Part shown: positions 9,953 through 19,614 of the stretch, piece by piece
Layout of the letters: every line of letters begins with the position of its first letter
How positions within the stretch are numbered: position 1 is the stretch's first letter
Assembly: GCF_014066305.1 (NCBI RefSeq)
Contig: NW_023501101.1
Span: forward strand, 186,001-250,000
Length of the DNA: 64,000 nucleotides
DNA from: Letharia columbiana
Taxonomy: Eukaryota > Ascomycota > Lecanoromycetes > Lecanorales > Parmeliaceae
Direction of reading: 5' to 3'
Notes under the pieces: generated by a model
Database searches by the model: none
What the model was told of the DNA's origin: nothing
What the model saw: the letters and a program-made list of their open reading frames with translations, nothing else
Position numbers and translations under genes: made by a program

Positions 9953-10931
9953 TCATAACATGCCTCTCCTCCACGCTTTGGTGGCTAACGCTTCTATATC
10001 GCTCGTCCCCACGACACCCTTCACTGCGCCATCCTCGATAGCCTCGACCACGGCCTCTGCCACAAGATCTGGTTTCAGCGGTTTTTCAACAGCGGCACCC
10101 GCTATCCATGACAGACGACCTCCTATCATTGAGTTCACCATATTTCCAATACTACCAGCGGCGGCTATTGGCATGGTGAACATCCGAGACGAGTCATAAA
10201 GGAATCCTGGTCGTATGAAGATACTCCGAAGCTTGGGTAACGAGGAAGCTATCGTGGACTCGGCGTCACGTTTGGTAGTGATATATCGTTTGGGCAGCAT
10301 TGGAGCTCCTGCCGCAGCGGAGATGAAGACAAAGGAGGGTACATTCTGGGAAGAGGCTTCTTGGGCGAGGGTAATTGCTGGGAAAACTCGGTCAATCCCA
10401 GAGATATTTTGCTCAGCGGACAGCCTCCTTCCTACCTGAGTCTCGATTCATAAGCTCATAAGTCAACTGCCCATCTTTCTCCTGCGGCTCCAAAGCTTCA
10501 CCCTCTTTCCTCTCCAATGGATTCTGACTGCCTCCCTTGGTTGCACTAAAAGCCCTCGACAACCCGGACCACGGCGACTCTTTCCCCGTAATGACACCTT
10601 TGTAGTCCGCTTCTAGGAGTATGCCCATGGAGTGCACCACAGCGTCTGCGCCATTCAACATGGGCTTGTAGGTTTCCGGCTTAAGGATGTCGGCTTTTTG
10701 CCATTTCACCGTACTTGACCACGGCGGTGCGTTGGGCGAGGATGTGATGGCGGACCAGGTGGGTTCGCCGGAACGGCTGATGGAGGTTACGTCCCAGCCC
10801 CGGCCGACTGCGACTCTACATATCCGAGACCCTAAGCTTCGTTAACGGAAGAAGCATATTCCCTGGTCGGATCCGCAGGTGTTCGTACCCAGGAACCCAT
10901 TGCCGCCGCAGACCACGATCTTCTTCGGCAT
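9953..10931 (-). CDS. NAD(P)-binding Rossmann protein, Coq11/YLR290C-like
   Basis: Exons 10889-10931, 10436-10831 and 9953-10377 (introns 57 and 58 bp) give 287 residues. The start MPKKIVVCGGNGFLGSRI carries the GxxGxxG dinucleotide motif, split by the first intron after FLG. GADAVVHSMGILLEADYK and the YITTKRDAES active-site-like Tyr-x-x-x-Lys follow the extended short-chain dehydrogenase/NDUFA9 pattern. Fungal homologues of this layout are mitochondrial and associated with coenzyme Q biosynthesis (Coq11) or with complex I; the assignment between these is inference. The second intron (GTAGGA donor, TTGACC branch, CCCAG) is needed to leave a frame that ends early. Confidence 0.75.
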
Positions 10932-11315
10932 CAATTCAACTGCGGGAATTCCTTGAACGAAAGGTGTAGTCCTCGAGAGAGAGAGACAAGAGCATGCAGG
11001 ATGATGTTGATTGACATCACGATCGAAAGAAGCTTGGCCGCGAGATCTACGCAGGGATTTGCGGAGCCGCATGTACGATCGGAGATCTCGCTGGGGGAAC
11101 GCTGGACGCTACGATATACAGCCAGTTCATGATATAAAACAGCTTTCACCGTTTTCCTAAGCCAGGCTGAAGGCTTTTCTTTGATACCGTGTACACCCTA
11201 CCCTTCTTTCTGAGCAGCAAAATCCTAATTTGTGGTTTGTAGGGCAGCACCTGACGAATTCAGGTAGATTGGGTACTGCAGCACACACAGAGAGTTACCT
11301 TCACTTCTCTCCAGG
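10932..11315. promoter_or_regulatory. Divergent intergenic region of the Coq11-like gene and yaf9
   Basis: This 384-bp stretch separates two divergently transcribed starts and must hold both promoters. No clear TATA box or known operator was identified. Confidence 0.4.
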
Positions 11316-12303
11316 ATGCCCGCTCCGGCAGGCGCGAAGCGTGTCAAGGTAAGTACAGTTCAACATTCCGTCTTGTACTTAAAACCACCAACATTCCCAC
11401 CACTGCATTCTTCTCCACATCCATCACCGAACATGCCTGTTCCAAGATATACTAAGAAAAACCGTGTCAAGGGCGTCCAAATCCACCGTCCCTTCGGTAT
11501 CGTCCTCCCTTCCCTTCCCTTCCCTTCCCTCTCTCTCTCTCTCTTTCTCTCCCCTCCCCCCGCCCTCCACCACAAGACCCAACCCCACTAACACCCTCCC
11601 CCCTCCCCTCACAGTCTACGGCTCCATCGCCAAACCCCTCGACCCCAGCAACCGGCCCCCCGGCATCAGCCCGGAGCACACGCACCAATGGTCCGTCTTC
11701 GTGCGCGGGGTCAACGACGAGGACATATCCTACTGGCTGAAGAAGGTGCAGTTCAAGCTGCACGAGACGTACACGAACGCCTCGCGCATGGTGGAGTCGG
11801 CGCCCTTCGAGGTGACGGAGACCGGGTGGGGGGAGTTCGAGGTGCAGATGAAGCTGTACTTCGTGCCCGAGGCGAACGAGAAGGCGCAGACGCTGTGGCA
11901 CGCGCTGAAGCTGCACCCGTACGTGGGGGACGTCGAGGGCCAGAAGGAGCGGCGGGATCCGATCGTCAGTCAGAACTTCGAGGAGGTCATCTTCTCGGAG
12001 CCCGTGGAGCCCTTCTACGACGTCCTGACGAGCGGGCCGCCGCTGCCCGCGAGGGGGAAAGGGGGCAAGGGGAGCAAGCAGGCTACGTTGCGGAAACAGG
12101 GGGAGAGGAGTGCGGAGATCCCGTACGCGAACAGTGAGGGGAACCCGTTCAGTCAGAAGGAGGAGGCGATGGAGCTGGATAGGTTGAGGGAGGCGATGAA
12201 GACGCTGGACGGGATGGTGAAGGAGGAGAGGGCCAAGTTGGCGGGGAAGGAGAAGGTGATGGAGGGATTGAGGAGGGAGGGGGCGGGGCAGCAGGGGAAG
12301 TGA
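11316..12303 (+). CDS. yaf9: YEATS-domain protein YAF9 (NuA4/SWR1 subunit)
   Basis: Exons 11316-11348, 11472-11496 and 11615-12303 give 248 residues. Yaf9 reads acylated histone H3 and is shared by the NuA4 acetyltransferase and SWR1 remodelling complexes in the nucleus. The YEATS fold is visible: [20 protein letters not shown], the [10 protein letters not shown] strand, [15 protein letters not shown] with the reader-loop Trp-Gly-Glu-Phe, and [10 protein letters not shown]-terminal coiled coil ([22 protein letters not shown]) ends the protein, as in yeast Yaf9. The 25-nt middle exon and the CT-rich second intron (11497-11614) make the gene easy to misannotate. The third exon is markedly GC-rich, which creates a spurious long antisense ORF. 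Confidence 0.92.
11502..11580. repeat. CCCTT/CT low-complexity tract inside yaf9 intron 2
   Basis: Repeated CTTCC pentamers followed by (CT)n and C-rich runs fill most of the intron and form its polypyrimidine tract. Confidence 0.8.
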
Positions 12304-12560
12304 GGGCTGGAAGCGTTGATGTGCGGCTTGTGTGAATGAAGTTGGATAGACTCTGGCGTTCTGAAGGTAGGCTTGCATGCATTGCCGGCGCGGATACAAT
12401 ACCCAGGGATCCAAACAAAGATAGACCATAACATGCATCGATTGATTCGGAGGGCTCAAACATCCGAACGTGTTCCACAGCAGCTTCCTTGCAAGAGACG
12501 TGGAGATCGATAGATTTGTTTCAACTTGGATACTACGTTCTATAGCTTCGCTTCCCAATT

Positions 12561-13574
12561 TCATGACCCAAAGTATTTCACCCTCTCTTCAACAGGCTTG
12601 AACGTCTTCTCTCCCGGCTGGCCGGTCGGCTTGCCGAACACCATCTGAGACTTCAAGCTCCACGTTGCCGGGACGTCGTACATGGTCTCAAGGCGAGTGT
12701 CGATCAAGGGATTGTAATGCTGAAGATTGACCCCCATGCCTTCTGCTTCGAGGGCACACCAGAGGGTGTATTGGTGCATGCCATTGGTTTGCTCGGACCC
12801 TTGAGGGGAAAAGATGTCAGCCTTTGCACTGCAGAAAGGGAAGAGGGGGCCAGATGTAAGGAAGGGGATACGTACATTGGGGAAACTTATCCTCGTAGGT
12901 CTTGTACTTCTCCTGGAACTCCCTCACGTTGGAGGTGTCCTCGTAGAAGAGGATCTGCGTCCACAACAAGTCAGCCGCAAACCCAAACACCAGGAACGGC
13001 GCGCGGCCCAACTCACGGTCCCGTACGCCTTCCTGAACCCCACCATCCTCCCCTTGGCATGCTCGAACTTGTCCGCGGGCAGTTGCACCTTGTAGACCTC
13101 CATGATGGCATCCCACAGCTCCTCGTGCTTCTCCTTCAGCACGACCACCATGCGCGTGGTCTGCGAGTGGAAGGCGCTGGGGACATGCTTGACGGTGTGG
13201 GCGACGAGCTCTTTGATGCGGGCGTCGGAGATGGTCGACTCGTTGGTGATCTGGTAGTGGGAACGACGGAGTTCGGTCGCGTCGAGGAAGGTCTTGGACT
13301 CGGCCATGGTGGATGATGTTGTGGTGAAGTGCCGTTGAGAGGTGGAGTGTGTTTGCTGAGTGGGGGTGGAGAAAGAAGAGAGGAAGGCGGCCGGAAGAGC
13401 ATTTTTATACGAGTGGTGGGGTAAGTATTGTCGAGCGGAATTGACGAGGGGTGCAGATTGCCTAAGCAATTGTCGCGCCTGGTGCATGGCCATGTTACGG
13501 ACTTCGGGGGATTGGAATACTACTGCTAGAATAAGCAGCGTTAAGGCTCCAATTGAGGCGCCGGTCCGCTGCAT
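12561..13574 (-). CDS. Nitroreductase-family flavoprotein
   Basis: Exons 13017-13574, 12876-12954 and 12561-12799. The core, from MAESKTFLDA at 13307 (202 residues), matches fungal nitroreductase-like proteins. RRSHYQITNES opens the FMN-binding region, WSEQTNGMHQYTLWCALEAEGMGVNLQHYNP is the conserved dimer/flavin segment and KSQMVFGKPTG the C-terminal motif. These FMN enzymes reduce nitro compounds or quinones with NAD(P)H. The frame stays open upstream to ATG 13574, adding 89 residues rich in Ser, Thr, Gln and Arg that look like a mitochondrial presequence. I report the longer form (291 residues), but initiation at 13307 is equally plausible. Introns (62 and 76 bp) have GTGAGT and GTACGT donors. 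Confidence 0.82.
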
Positions 13575-13869
13575 CTTAAGCACTCTACTCGTATCACGAA
13601 CAGACGGCACCGTCGAATAGTAATGGGTGAGATTTTCATAATTATTACCCTCGGCTCTGCTCACGGTCCGACACCGTTGGATGAGAAATACGATGTTGAA
13701 ATTTGGGCGTAAACATACTTTACATTATTGATAATCTCTTGGCGTTCCTTGGTCAGCAATATTTCATGCATCGGGAACCGTTCCGCCCATACTTCTCCGC
13801 CCTCCCACCTCTTGGCTCTCCGGGACAATGGCGCGTAACACGCTCCACCCTCATCCAAACCCAACGCCG

Positions 13870-14281
13870 CCATCATCCAGAAGACACTGCCTCCCATAAC
13901 AATCTTTGCCGGCCAAGGATCGCACAAGTTCAATGACATCGTCTCCTATCAGACTCTCTCATGGGCACAGCAAGTGGTAGCAGAGGAGCATGGGATTGGA
14001 GAGGGAATGGACCGTTGATGATCGCGCCTGCAATTTGGGAGGTCCTTGAGAATGGGCTTCGGGGAGAAGGAGAGCAGTGGGCTCTTACGTAGTTTGCGAA
14101 GACGCTGTTTACGCTTGCGGGGGTTGATGTATACTCGAGGAGGAAAGGAGGGTTTTCTGAAGCTGTGATCGCTGGGTTCAAAGAGGTCTTGGCTGAAATT
14201 GAGATCATGGGGGTAAAGAGGCTGGCGGGTGAGATCTTTGAGGTCGAGAAGGGATTGAAGGTCACAGAGCGTGCACAGTAG
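13870..14281 (+). pseudogene. Relic with FAGQGS acyltransferase-like motif
   Basis: A coherent protein-like reading runs through three broken parts. The first (about 13870-14019) contains LPPITIFAGQGSHKFNDIV. A shift near 14006-14018 moves into a second frame (IAPAIWEVLENGLRG), which meets an in-frame TAG at 14090-14092. After the stop it continues as FAKTLFTLAGVDVYSR...EVEKGLKVTERAQ to TAG at 14279. The FAGQGS start recalls malonyl/starter-unit acyltransferases of fatty-acid or polyketide synthases, but no GHS-type nucleophile motif is present. Minus-strand ORFs here are Arg/Lys/Pro-rich shadows. Identity is uncertain. Confidence 0.35.
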
Positions 14282-14728
14282 ATATTTGGACACAGACAGG
14301 CCACAAGCACTTGTACTAGCCACCCATCGCCACCGAGTCTCATTACTGTTAATCGGCAGCGGGCTTTTGGACATATCGAGCACGAGTGAATAAGGCAAGG
14401 ACAGCTTGCGAGCTCCAAATTTTGGATGGGGTGGGGGTGGGACGAGAGGTGGGGACAGAGTCATGCTGAGCAATCGGTCCAACGACTTCAGGGCCCTCGG
14501 ATCTGGCATACCCAGATTTTGTACCACGACGCATGAAAGGAATTGATGGTTTCGACGCAGGGGTCAGGGGTCTCTGTTTGGCTTCAATCTCAAACTGTTA
14601 CAACAAACGGAAGGAGAGGATGGAGACATCTGCTCGATTTAATTAGATGATCAGCTCGAAGAACGGGTCGAATTGTTGTTGGCGAAAAGCCGCAGGGATT
14701 GTTTGAAGGTGTCTTTTGTATTCCAGCG
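14282..14728. other. Intergenic
   Basis: Nothing supported. The minus-strand ORFs overlapping it lack motifs and have the composition of antisense shadows. Confidence 0.5.
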
Positions 14729-15754
14729 TCAAGCCAGTTGACAAAGGTTCTCAGCCACTGATTTCTCGTTTTCCGTGGCTGTGTACCACCCTCCGTCAAT
14801 CAAATGCCTCTCCAAGCCTCTCCAATACTCCGCCTTCCCCTTTCCAGTCTTAAGATCCAAGTCCCCAAGTCTGGCGTCAATGGAACTCTGGCCAATTTTT
14901 AGGTACAACGTACAGTCTCGCAACGTCATTGCAGCGAGAATATCCTGCGAGGTGACGTTGGCTTTCAATACTCCTTTGGGATCCTTGTCCATTTGAAGTT
15001 GCTTTAAGCGACGCAACAGTGGATCCTTAAGCAAGAAGTCGCGAATTCGACCTAGCATATCCCTCTTTGAACCGCTGTAATCCTGCAGTCGGTGGGGATC
15101 CAGACCCATGACGCGGCACACAGCGATAATGATTTTATCTTCGTCCATCAAGTCGAGCGGGCATAGACCTTGCTTGGATCCTTTTTTCATAGCTCTCAAT
15201 GCACACGTGCGACATCTCTTCGATTTCGGCGGAGCAGATGGTGACTGAGCCAACCATTTCGGCTTGAATTCGAAGAACTTGAAAGTGTCGTCGTTGCAAG
15301 ACATATCAGTGACCAACATCCCATGCATCTCATCCTCAGCTAGATAGACATCGTGGCGCTTCGCAGGTCTAGCGCCGTTCCTTTCCATCTCGCGTAATCT
15401 GGCGTTGCAGTCTATTAGGAGATCTTTTGAGGGCTGAAATAGTATTTGCTGGACGACGTTCTCGGATGGAAAGAGAGGTTTGATCATGTTTTCGAAGTGG
15501 TTCTGGGACGCGGCGACTGGAGTAGTAGAAGATGTCTTTTTCCTGAGGCGGACTAGCTTAGCTTCGAGACAAGGGTCCATGTGGAGTGGCTCGATGTCGG
15601 TTGGTGGAGGGGTGTTGGGGCCATAGCTTTCGAAGTTGAGGTCTGCGGAGATGCTTGGGTCCAGAGGAAGGCTTCGTATCCTGTAGACTACATTTGCTGC
15701 TCCCTCCGCTAGGTACACGAGTTGCACTCCATCATCAAGGCCGATAGTGAGCAT
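14729..15754 (-). CDS. ipk1: Inositol-pentakisphosphate 2-kinase (IPK1)
   Basis: Single-exon, 341 residues. Ipk1 phosphorylates inositol pentakisphosphate at the 2-position to make phytate (IP6), which supports mRNA export in the nucleus. Recognisable parts are the N-terminal EGAANVVYRI nucleotide-binding hairpin, LVTDMSCN, the signature FEFKPKWLAQS, the zinc-site-like CRTCALRAMKKG, and late motifs DCTLYLKIGQ and DLDLKTGKGKAEYW. The length is close to that of fungal homologues. The start is the first ATG of the frame and leads directly into the conserved hairpin. Divergent from the ECM15-like gene across 456 bp. Confidence 0.88.
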   Translation of the reverse strand: MLTIGLDDGVQLVYLAEGAANVVYRIRSLPLDPSISADLNFESYGPNTPPPTDIEPLHMDPCLEAKLVRLRKKTSSTTPVAASQNHFENMIKPLFPSENVVQQILFQPSKDLLIDCNARLREMERNGARPAKRHDVYLAEDEMHGMLVTDMSCNDDTFKFFEFKPKWLAQSPSAPPKSKRCRTCALRAMKKGSKQGLCPLDLMDEDKIIIAVCRVMGLDPHRLQDYSGSKRDMLGRIRDFLLKDPLLRRLKQLQMDKDPKGVLKANVTSQDILAAMTLRDCTLYLKIGQSSIDARLGDLDLKTGKGKAEYWRGLERHLIDGGWYTATENEKSVAENLCQLA

Positions 15755-16213
15755 GATTTATCAACGGCGGCTGTATTTGGGTAGTGGTCCCAGAATGGTT
15801 TAAGCAGAGTATGAAAAGTCTACTCAAATGACAACCTCCCAGACGAATAACGTGGTAGAACGAGGGTCTCAACACCCGACGCAGTTAAGGCAACGATATC
15901 AAGTAAGTATGCCGGACTGGAACGCTAGACAGAGCGTCGTCGAGGCTTGCACTTGAAATACAACAGAGAGTACATTTGACAGAACAAGAAGAGAGCACAA
16001 TCAAAGCAAAGAGCCACCCAAGGTATCGAACAACGATTTCGTCAACGAAAACCGTACCGCAAAACGGAAAGAAGTCACGAAATGGAAGAAGAATTTTTTC
16101 GACAAAGTATATTCGAAACGTGAACAAAGCGGCCTTGGCATGGTCTTTATGCGTAACTATTAACGTTCAGCACCGCGCCTTCGAAAATCTCACGAACATC
16201 AAGTCCCGCAATG
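15755..16213. promoter_or_regulatory. Divergent promoter region ipk1 / ECM15-like gene
   Basis: It must contain the two promoters. The region is A-rich on the plus strand near 15960-16120. No defined box was recognised. Confidence 0.4.
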
Positions 16214-16740
16214 ATGGCTCCTCCAAAAGATCTTGACCTCGAAACCCTCGCAACCCCCGAGAATTGCGTAGCAGACTTCTGCCTCATCCCTGTATTTCTC
16301 CAGCTGCGGCTACAGGTGTCCAGGTCTAATCCTGCAGCAGATTGGGACCACGGTGTCAGTGTCGCAAGAAGTTGCAGATGTTCAGCGCTTGATGCAAAAG
16401 AGCCATCTCAGCTATTCGATGCATTCCGCAGGAACGACTGTGGGTGAGTGATGATTCATTATTATTGCGAAGCTAAGATGATATGTGGGGCAAGGCTGAC
16501 CCTGGCTGCAGAAGGTCCTTGGGATGATGTGATGCGTCTCATTGGTCAGGCGCATTTTATGTTGCACCAAAAAGGGATCGTGAGGATACAGACTGATATT
16601 AGGGTCGGTTCAAGGTATGATAGCCAAAATAAAGCATTCGAGTCTTACGAACGCTCACAAGTCGCAGGACGGATAAGAAACAGAAGTTCAGCGAGAAGGT
16701 AACGGCCGTGAATGAAATTCTAGCAGCCGATGTCAAGTGA
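16214..16740 (+). CDS. ECM15/UPF0045 thiamine-binding-like protein
   Basis: Four small exons (16214-16291, 16338-16443, 16512-16614, 16668-16740) with 46-, 68- and 53-bp introns give 119 residues. The MTH1187/YkoF-like fold family (S. cerevisiae ECM15) has this size. Conserved pieces are CVADFCLIP, a [20 protein letters not shown] helix, [18 protein letters not shown] and [13 protein letters not shown]. Family members form tetramers and some bind thiamine; the role in fungi is not settled. A second ATG directly upstream (16211) would add one Met. All three splice pairs are canonical, and only this joining gives the family fold. Confidence 0.85.
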
Positions 16741-16919
16741 TGATGAAAGCTATGCCTCGATCATATATGCACATTTATGAGGGATGAATATGCTAGCAAA
16801 GACACGCCCCACGCTATGCAGTATGTCCTTCCCAATGTAACGCTCCCAATGCAGCCCTCGCTATGCAATACCAAATCTTTCCTTCGTAATTTTTCCTCGC
16901 TTCGTCATCATTTCCCATG

Positions 16920-18014
16920 TCATATCTGATGTGCGAGCCACGTAACAAACAGTACAGCCAGCCAGCCATAGCTGCCGAATCCGAGGTTCGAAATGCCGCT
17001 AGCGCCGCTGCTTGAGGTAGGGGTGACTGAAGGCTGGGTCTGTCCTACTGCGGTCGTTGATATCCCATTCAAACCGTTGACTACGCTGATGGCAGAACCC
17101 TCATCAAAGAAGTCGACGAGCAGGAATGCAGGGGCCTTGCCGTAAGCGGCGGAGCAATCAGAGGCTGCGACCCCTAAGCTTCCAGCGCCTGTCTTGCCGT
17201 TGGTTGTGGTGACATTCGCAGTATCTGGGATGTCGATACCCAACCCTTCGTTTGTGTCGAGGAAATGGTTCACAAGTGGCAAACGCCCAGATGATATGGC
17301 TGTGGCCGTCTGCCCGAATACCGCTGGTGGCCTATCTGCGACGCAAGAGAAATTGGACGAGCTGGTCACGTTGTACGGATTCTCAAACACAAAAGTGAAC
17401 TCGTCAAGTAGGTAGGGAGCGACTGTATTCGTCGAAGGGTCTAAATCCGCCACGAAGGTCACCAGCCGAGAATTGTTGGAGATCATCTCTTGCAGAGTAG
17501 GCCAGGTAGCTAAGGCGGTAGTGCTTGAAGGCGGCTGGTACCCGTAAGAAGTAATATTTGCGGCTTCGAACTCTGCCTTGAGATCCTCTGCTGATGCGTC
17601 GTCCGAATTCACCAATAGGATCGTGACCACGTCGTTAGGATTATCGTCCATCCACGTCTTAATCGTCGATAACCAAGCACTCAGCGTCCCGGCATCCAGC
17701 AAGCTGCAGCTAGTATGGCAGAGATGCCATGCCCCATTATTGTTATGAACTTGTGCAGTGAGAAGGCGGACGCCAGCTGCGAGCTGAGCTACACTGTTGA
17801 CGTTCTGATTGCCGGCATCGCTGAACGTTATGCTGTTGGAAGCGGAGGCATTGTTGAGGAAGGGACTGTCGTGGGCACCGAGCTGTGTGATATTGGAGTA
17901 GGCTCTTGAGCAGAGTTGTGGAGAGTTGTTGCAAGCAATGGTCGCATTCCGCGCAGTGAGGATGGCACCCAAGGCTGCCTGAATTATCAGAGACCAGCAG
18001 AGAATACTTTGCAT
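16920..18014 (-). CDS. GPI-anchored PLC-like phosphodiesterase, secreted
   Basis: Intronless, 364 residues from the chosen ATG (15 codons inside a longer frame beginning at 18059). The signal peptide is MQSILCWSLIIQAALGAI. The PI-PLC X-like TIM barrel follows: NITQLGAHDSPF has the catalytic His/Asp pattern, GVRLLTAQVHNNNGAWHLCHTSC carries the second His, and WMDDNPNDVVTILLVNSD the next strand. The C-terminus is Ser/Thr/Gly-rich (TPTSSSGASG) and ends in a hydrophobic helix (YGWLAVLFVTWLAHQI), a typical GPI signal. Several NxS/T sequons are present. The Ca2+-binding residues of true PI-PLC seem absent, so the substrate is unknown. It probably acts at the cell surface. Confidence 0.85.
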   Translation of the reverse strand: MQSILCWSLIIQAALGAILTARNATIACNNSPQLCSRAYSNITQLGAHDSPFLNNASASNSITFSDAGNQNVNSVAQLAAGVRLLTAQVHNNNGAWHLCHTSCSLLDAGTLSAWLSTIKTWMDDNPNDVVTILLVNSDDASAEDLKAEFEAANITSYGYQPPSSTTALATWPTLQEMISNNSRLVTFVADLDPSTNTVAPYLLDEFTFVFENPYNVTSSSNFSCVADRPPAVFGQTATAISSGRLPLVNHFLDTNEGLGIDIPDTANVTTTNGKTGAGSLGVAASDCSAAYGKAPAFLLVDFFDEGSAISVVNGLNGISTTAVGQTQPSVTPTSSSGASGISNLGFGSYGWLAVLFVTWLAHQI

Positions 18015-18681
18015 CTTGTATAGCTTGGGTAAGATGATTAATAGGGGTAGAAGAGGCAAATGGTCAGTTCAGCAGCAAGGACTATTGTGGACCTGAGCGA
18101 GTAAACAGGCAAGGCAAAATTTCATCAGTGTTGTAACGACTGGGGATGCGGATGAAGAGAAGAAGAAGAAGAGCAGGAGGAAGAAAGAAGATGCTGAATT
18201 GTACTTGGATCCCATCAAGTAGTGCTGATCAACAGAGACGAGACCTTTGAACAAGGCGCTGGTTTTGCCACCCATATTCCCAGACTCGTAAGCTCGCCGA
18301 TGTCCCGGGCGGGTCTCTCTCTTCCTGCCTTCCTGCAGCTCGCTCAGCCTTCATCGTATGACTGGACGAAGTCTTTTCCATACGATGCAGGGACACCGCC
18401 AACCTCACACACACCGAGGCTGGTGTTGATTACCAGCCATCCAATTCATGTGAAGGGGTGTGCTGATGACGGGCACGAGTGGGGCAAGATCGAAATAAGC
18501 AGGTTTATTTTTAATCGACACTAGCGGATCGCGGCAGCGGCCAGATGAGACTGCCAAGAATTTACCAATTTTTGAAAGCTTCCCCACACAAAGGAACATC
18601 AACCCTCCCATTCTCTTCCCTACACACACACACACGCGACATATTTCAAACCAATCATCATATATATTGCACCTATCCATC
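18015..18681. promoter_or_regulatory. Divergent intergenic region
   Basis: It separates the PLC-like gene (minus) from the low-complexity gene (plus). CA-rich repeats (ACACACAC near 18625) and TATATAT at 18660-18667 lie just before the plus-strand start. No known operator was identified. Confidence 0.45.
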
Positions 18682-19466
18682 ATGTCCGCCGCATCTTACT
18701 ACGACAAGGCCGCCACCCAAGAGGAGACCTCTCACCTCTCATCGACCTCTGGACAGCAACCCGGCCCAATGCATTCCGGCACGCAGAGCTACGGCCAAGA
18801 CATGCGCGAAGGCATGAACGAGCAACAGCAGCAGCGTGGTGTCCCTCAAGAGGGCTACAATCAGCAGAGCGGTAATGGCATCTACAATGGACAGGAGCCG
18901 AACATGGGCAACACCAACTATGCGCAGGGTGCTCAGCAGATGAACGGCAACAACAACTATGCGCAAGGTGCTCAACAGATGGAAGGCAACGGAGCACAGG
19001 GAGCTGTGGCCGATGATAGAGACACTATTACCAAATGTAATGATAATCCGCCAGACTACAAGAAAAATGATATCAGGAACTCTCTCTTTGATAAATATAT
19101 GTTCGATTATGTTGTCAAACGATTTGATTGCACGCGCTGGCTTGCCACTGACCGACGCAGTACAAATATCACTTTTCTAATCTGTTGCTTTGTGTCTACA
19201 ATAGTGCTAGACAGGATCGAGAAGAAGTTCGGTGGCGATCGCTTCAACAATCCTGAGAACGCGGAGAAGAACAAGGAGTTGAATGCCAACATTCTCAAGA
19301 GGGTGAAACAAGTTATGGGGATGGTGATGCGAGTACTGTCACTATCGTTGCAACAAGGCGCGTCGCTGACAATATGCAGGCAGAGGGGCCCCGGCATGCT
19401 GATGAATATGGTGAAGTGAGATGGATACCCATGGATGAGGGGTTGGCGAGGAAGGTCACCGATTGA
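18682..19466 (+). CDS. Low-complexity Gln/Asn/Gly-rich protein with helical C-terminus
   Basis: Not recognised. Preferred exons are 18682-19036, 19205-19323 and 19380-19466. The N-terminal half is polar with a duplicated NYAQGAQQM unit and QQQQ runs. Removing an AT-rich 168-bp intron (GTAATG...CAATAG) joins DDRDTITK to LLDRIEKKFGGDRF and yields a continuous charged helix (NPENAEKNKELNANI). A second intron (GTGATG, CTGAC branch, TGCAG) gives an end at 19464-19466. Without either intron the frame stays open to 19419, because the 168-bp piece has no stop. The layout recalls small fungal stress or conidiation proteins, but this is only an impression. Confidence 0.55.
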
Positions 19467-19614
19467 GATTTCTGTATGAGGGTCCATTATAAGCATAAAC
19501 GAAAGATACCAAGCCAATAAGAGGCCATCAATTTTAATAGCAAATGCAATTCCTTTTCAAGACAGCCGCGCCGGGGGTTTCCATACTGTCAATAATGTGT
19601 GTAGTGATCCCAAG

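Noticed and set aside
11467..12564. 365-codon ORF antisense to YAF9
   Set aside because: It is Leu/Arg/Pro-rich low complexity and mirrors the GC-rich coding exon of YAF9; no domain.
14349..14534. Minus-strand ORFs over 13930-14530 as a gene
   Set aside because: Composition (Arg, Ser, Pro, Lys) is that of an antisense shadow; the plus strand reads more protein-like, although broken.
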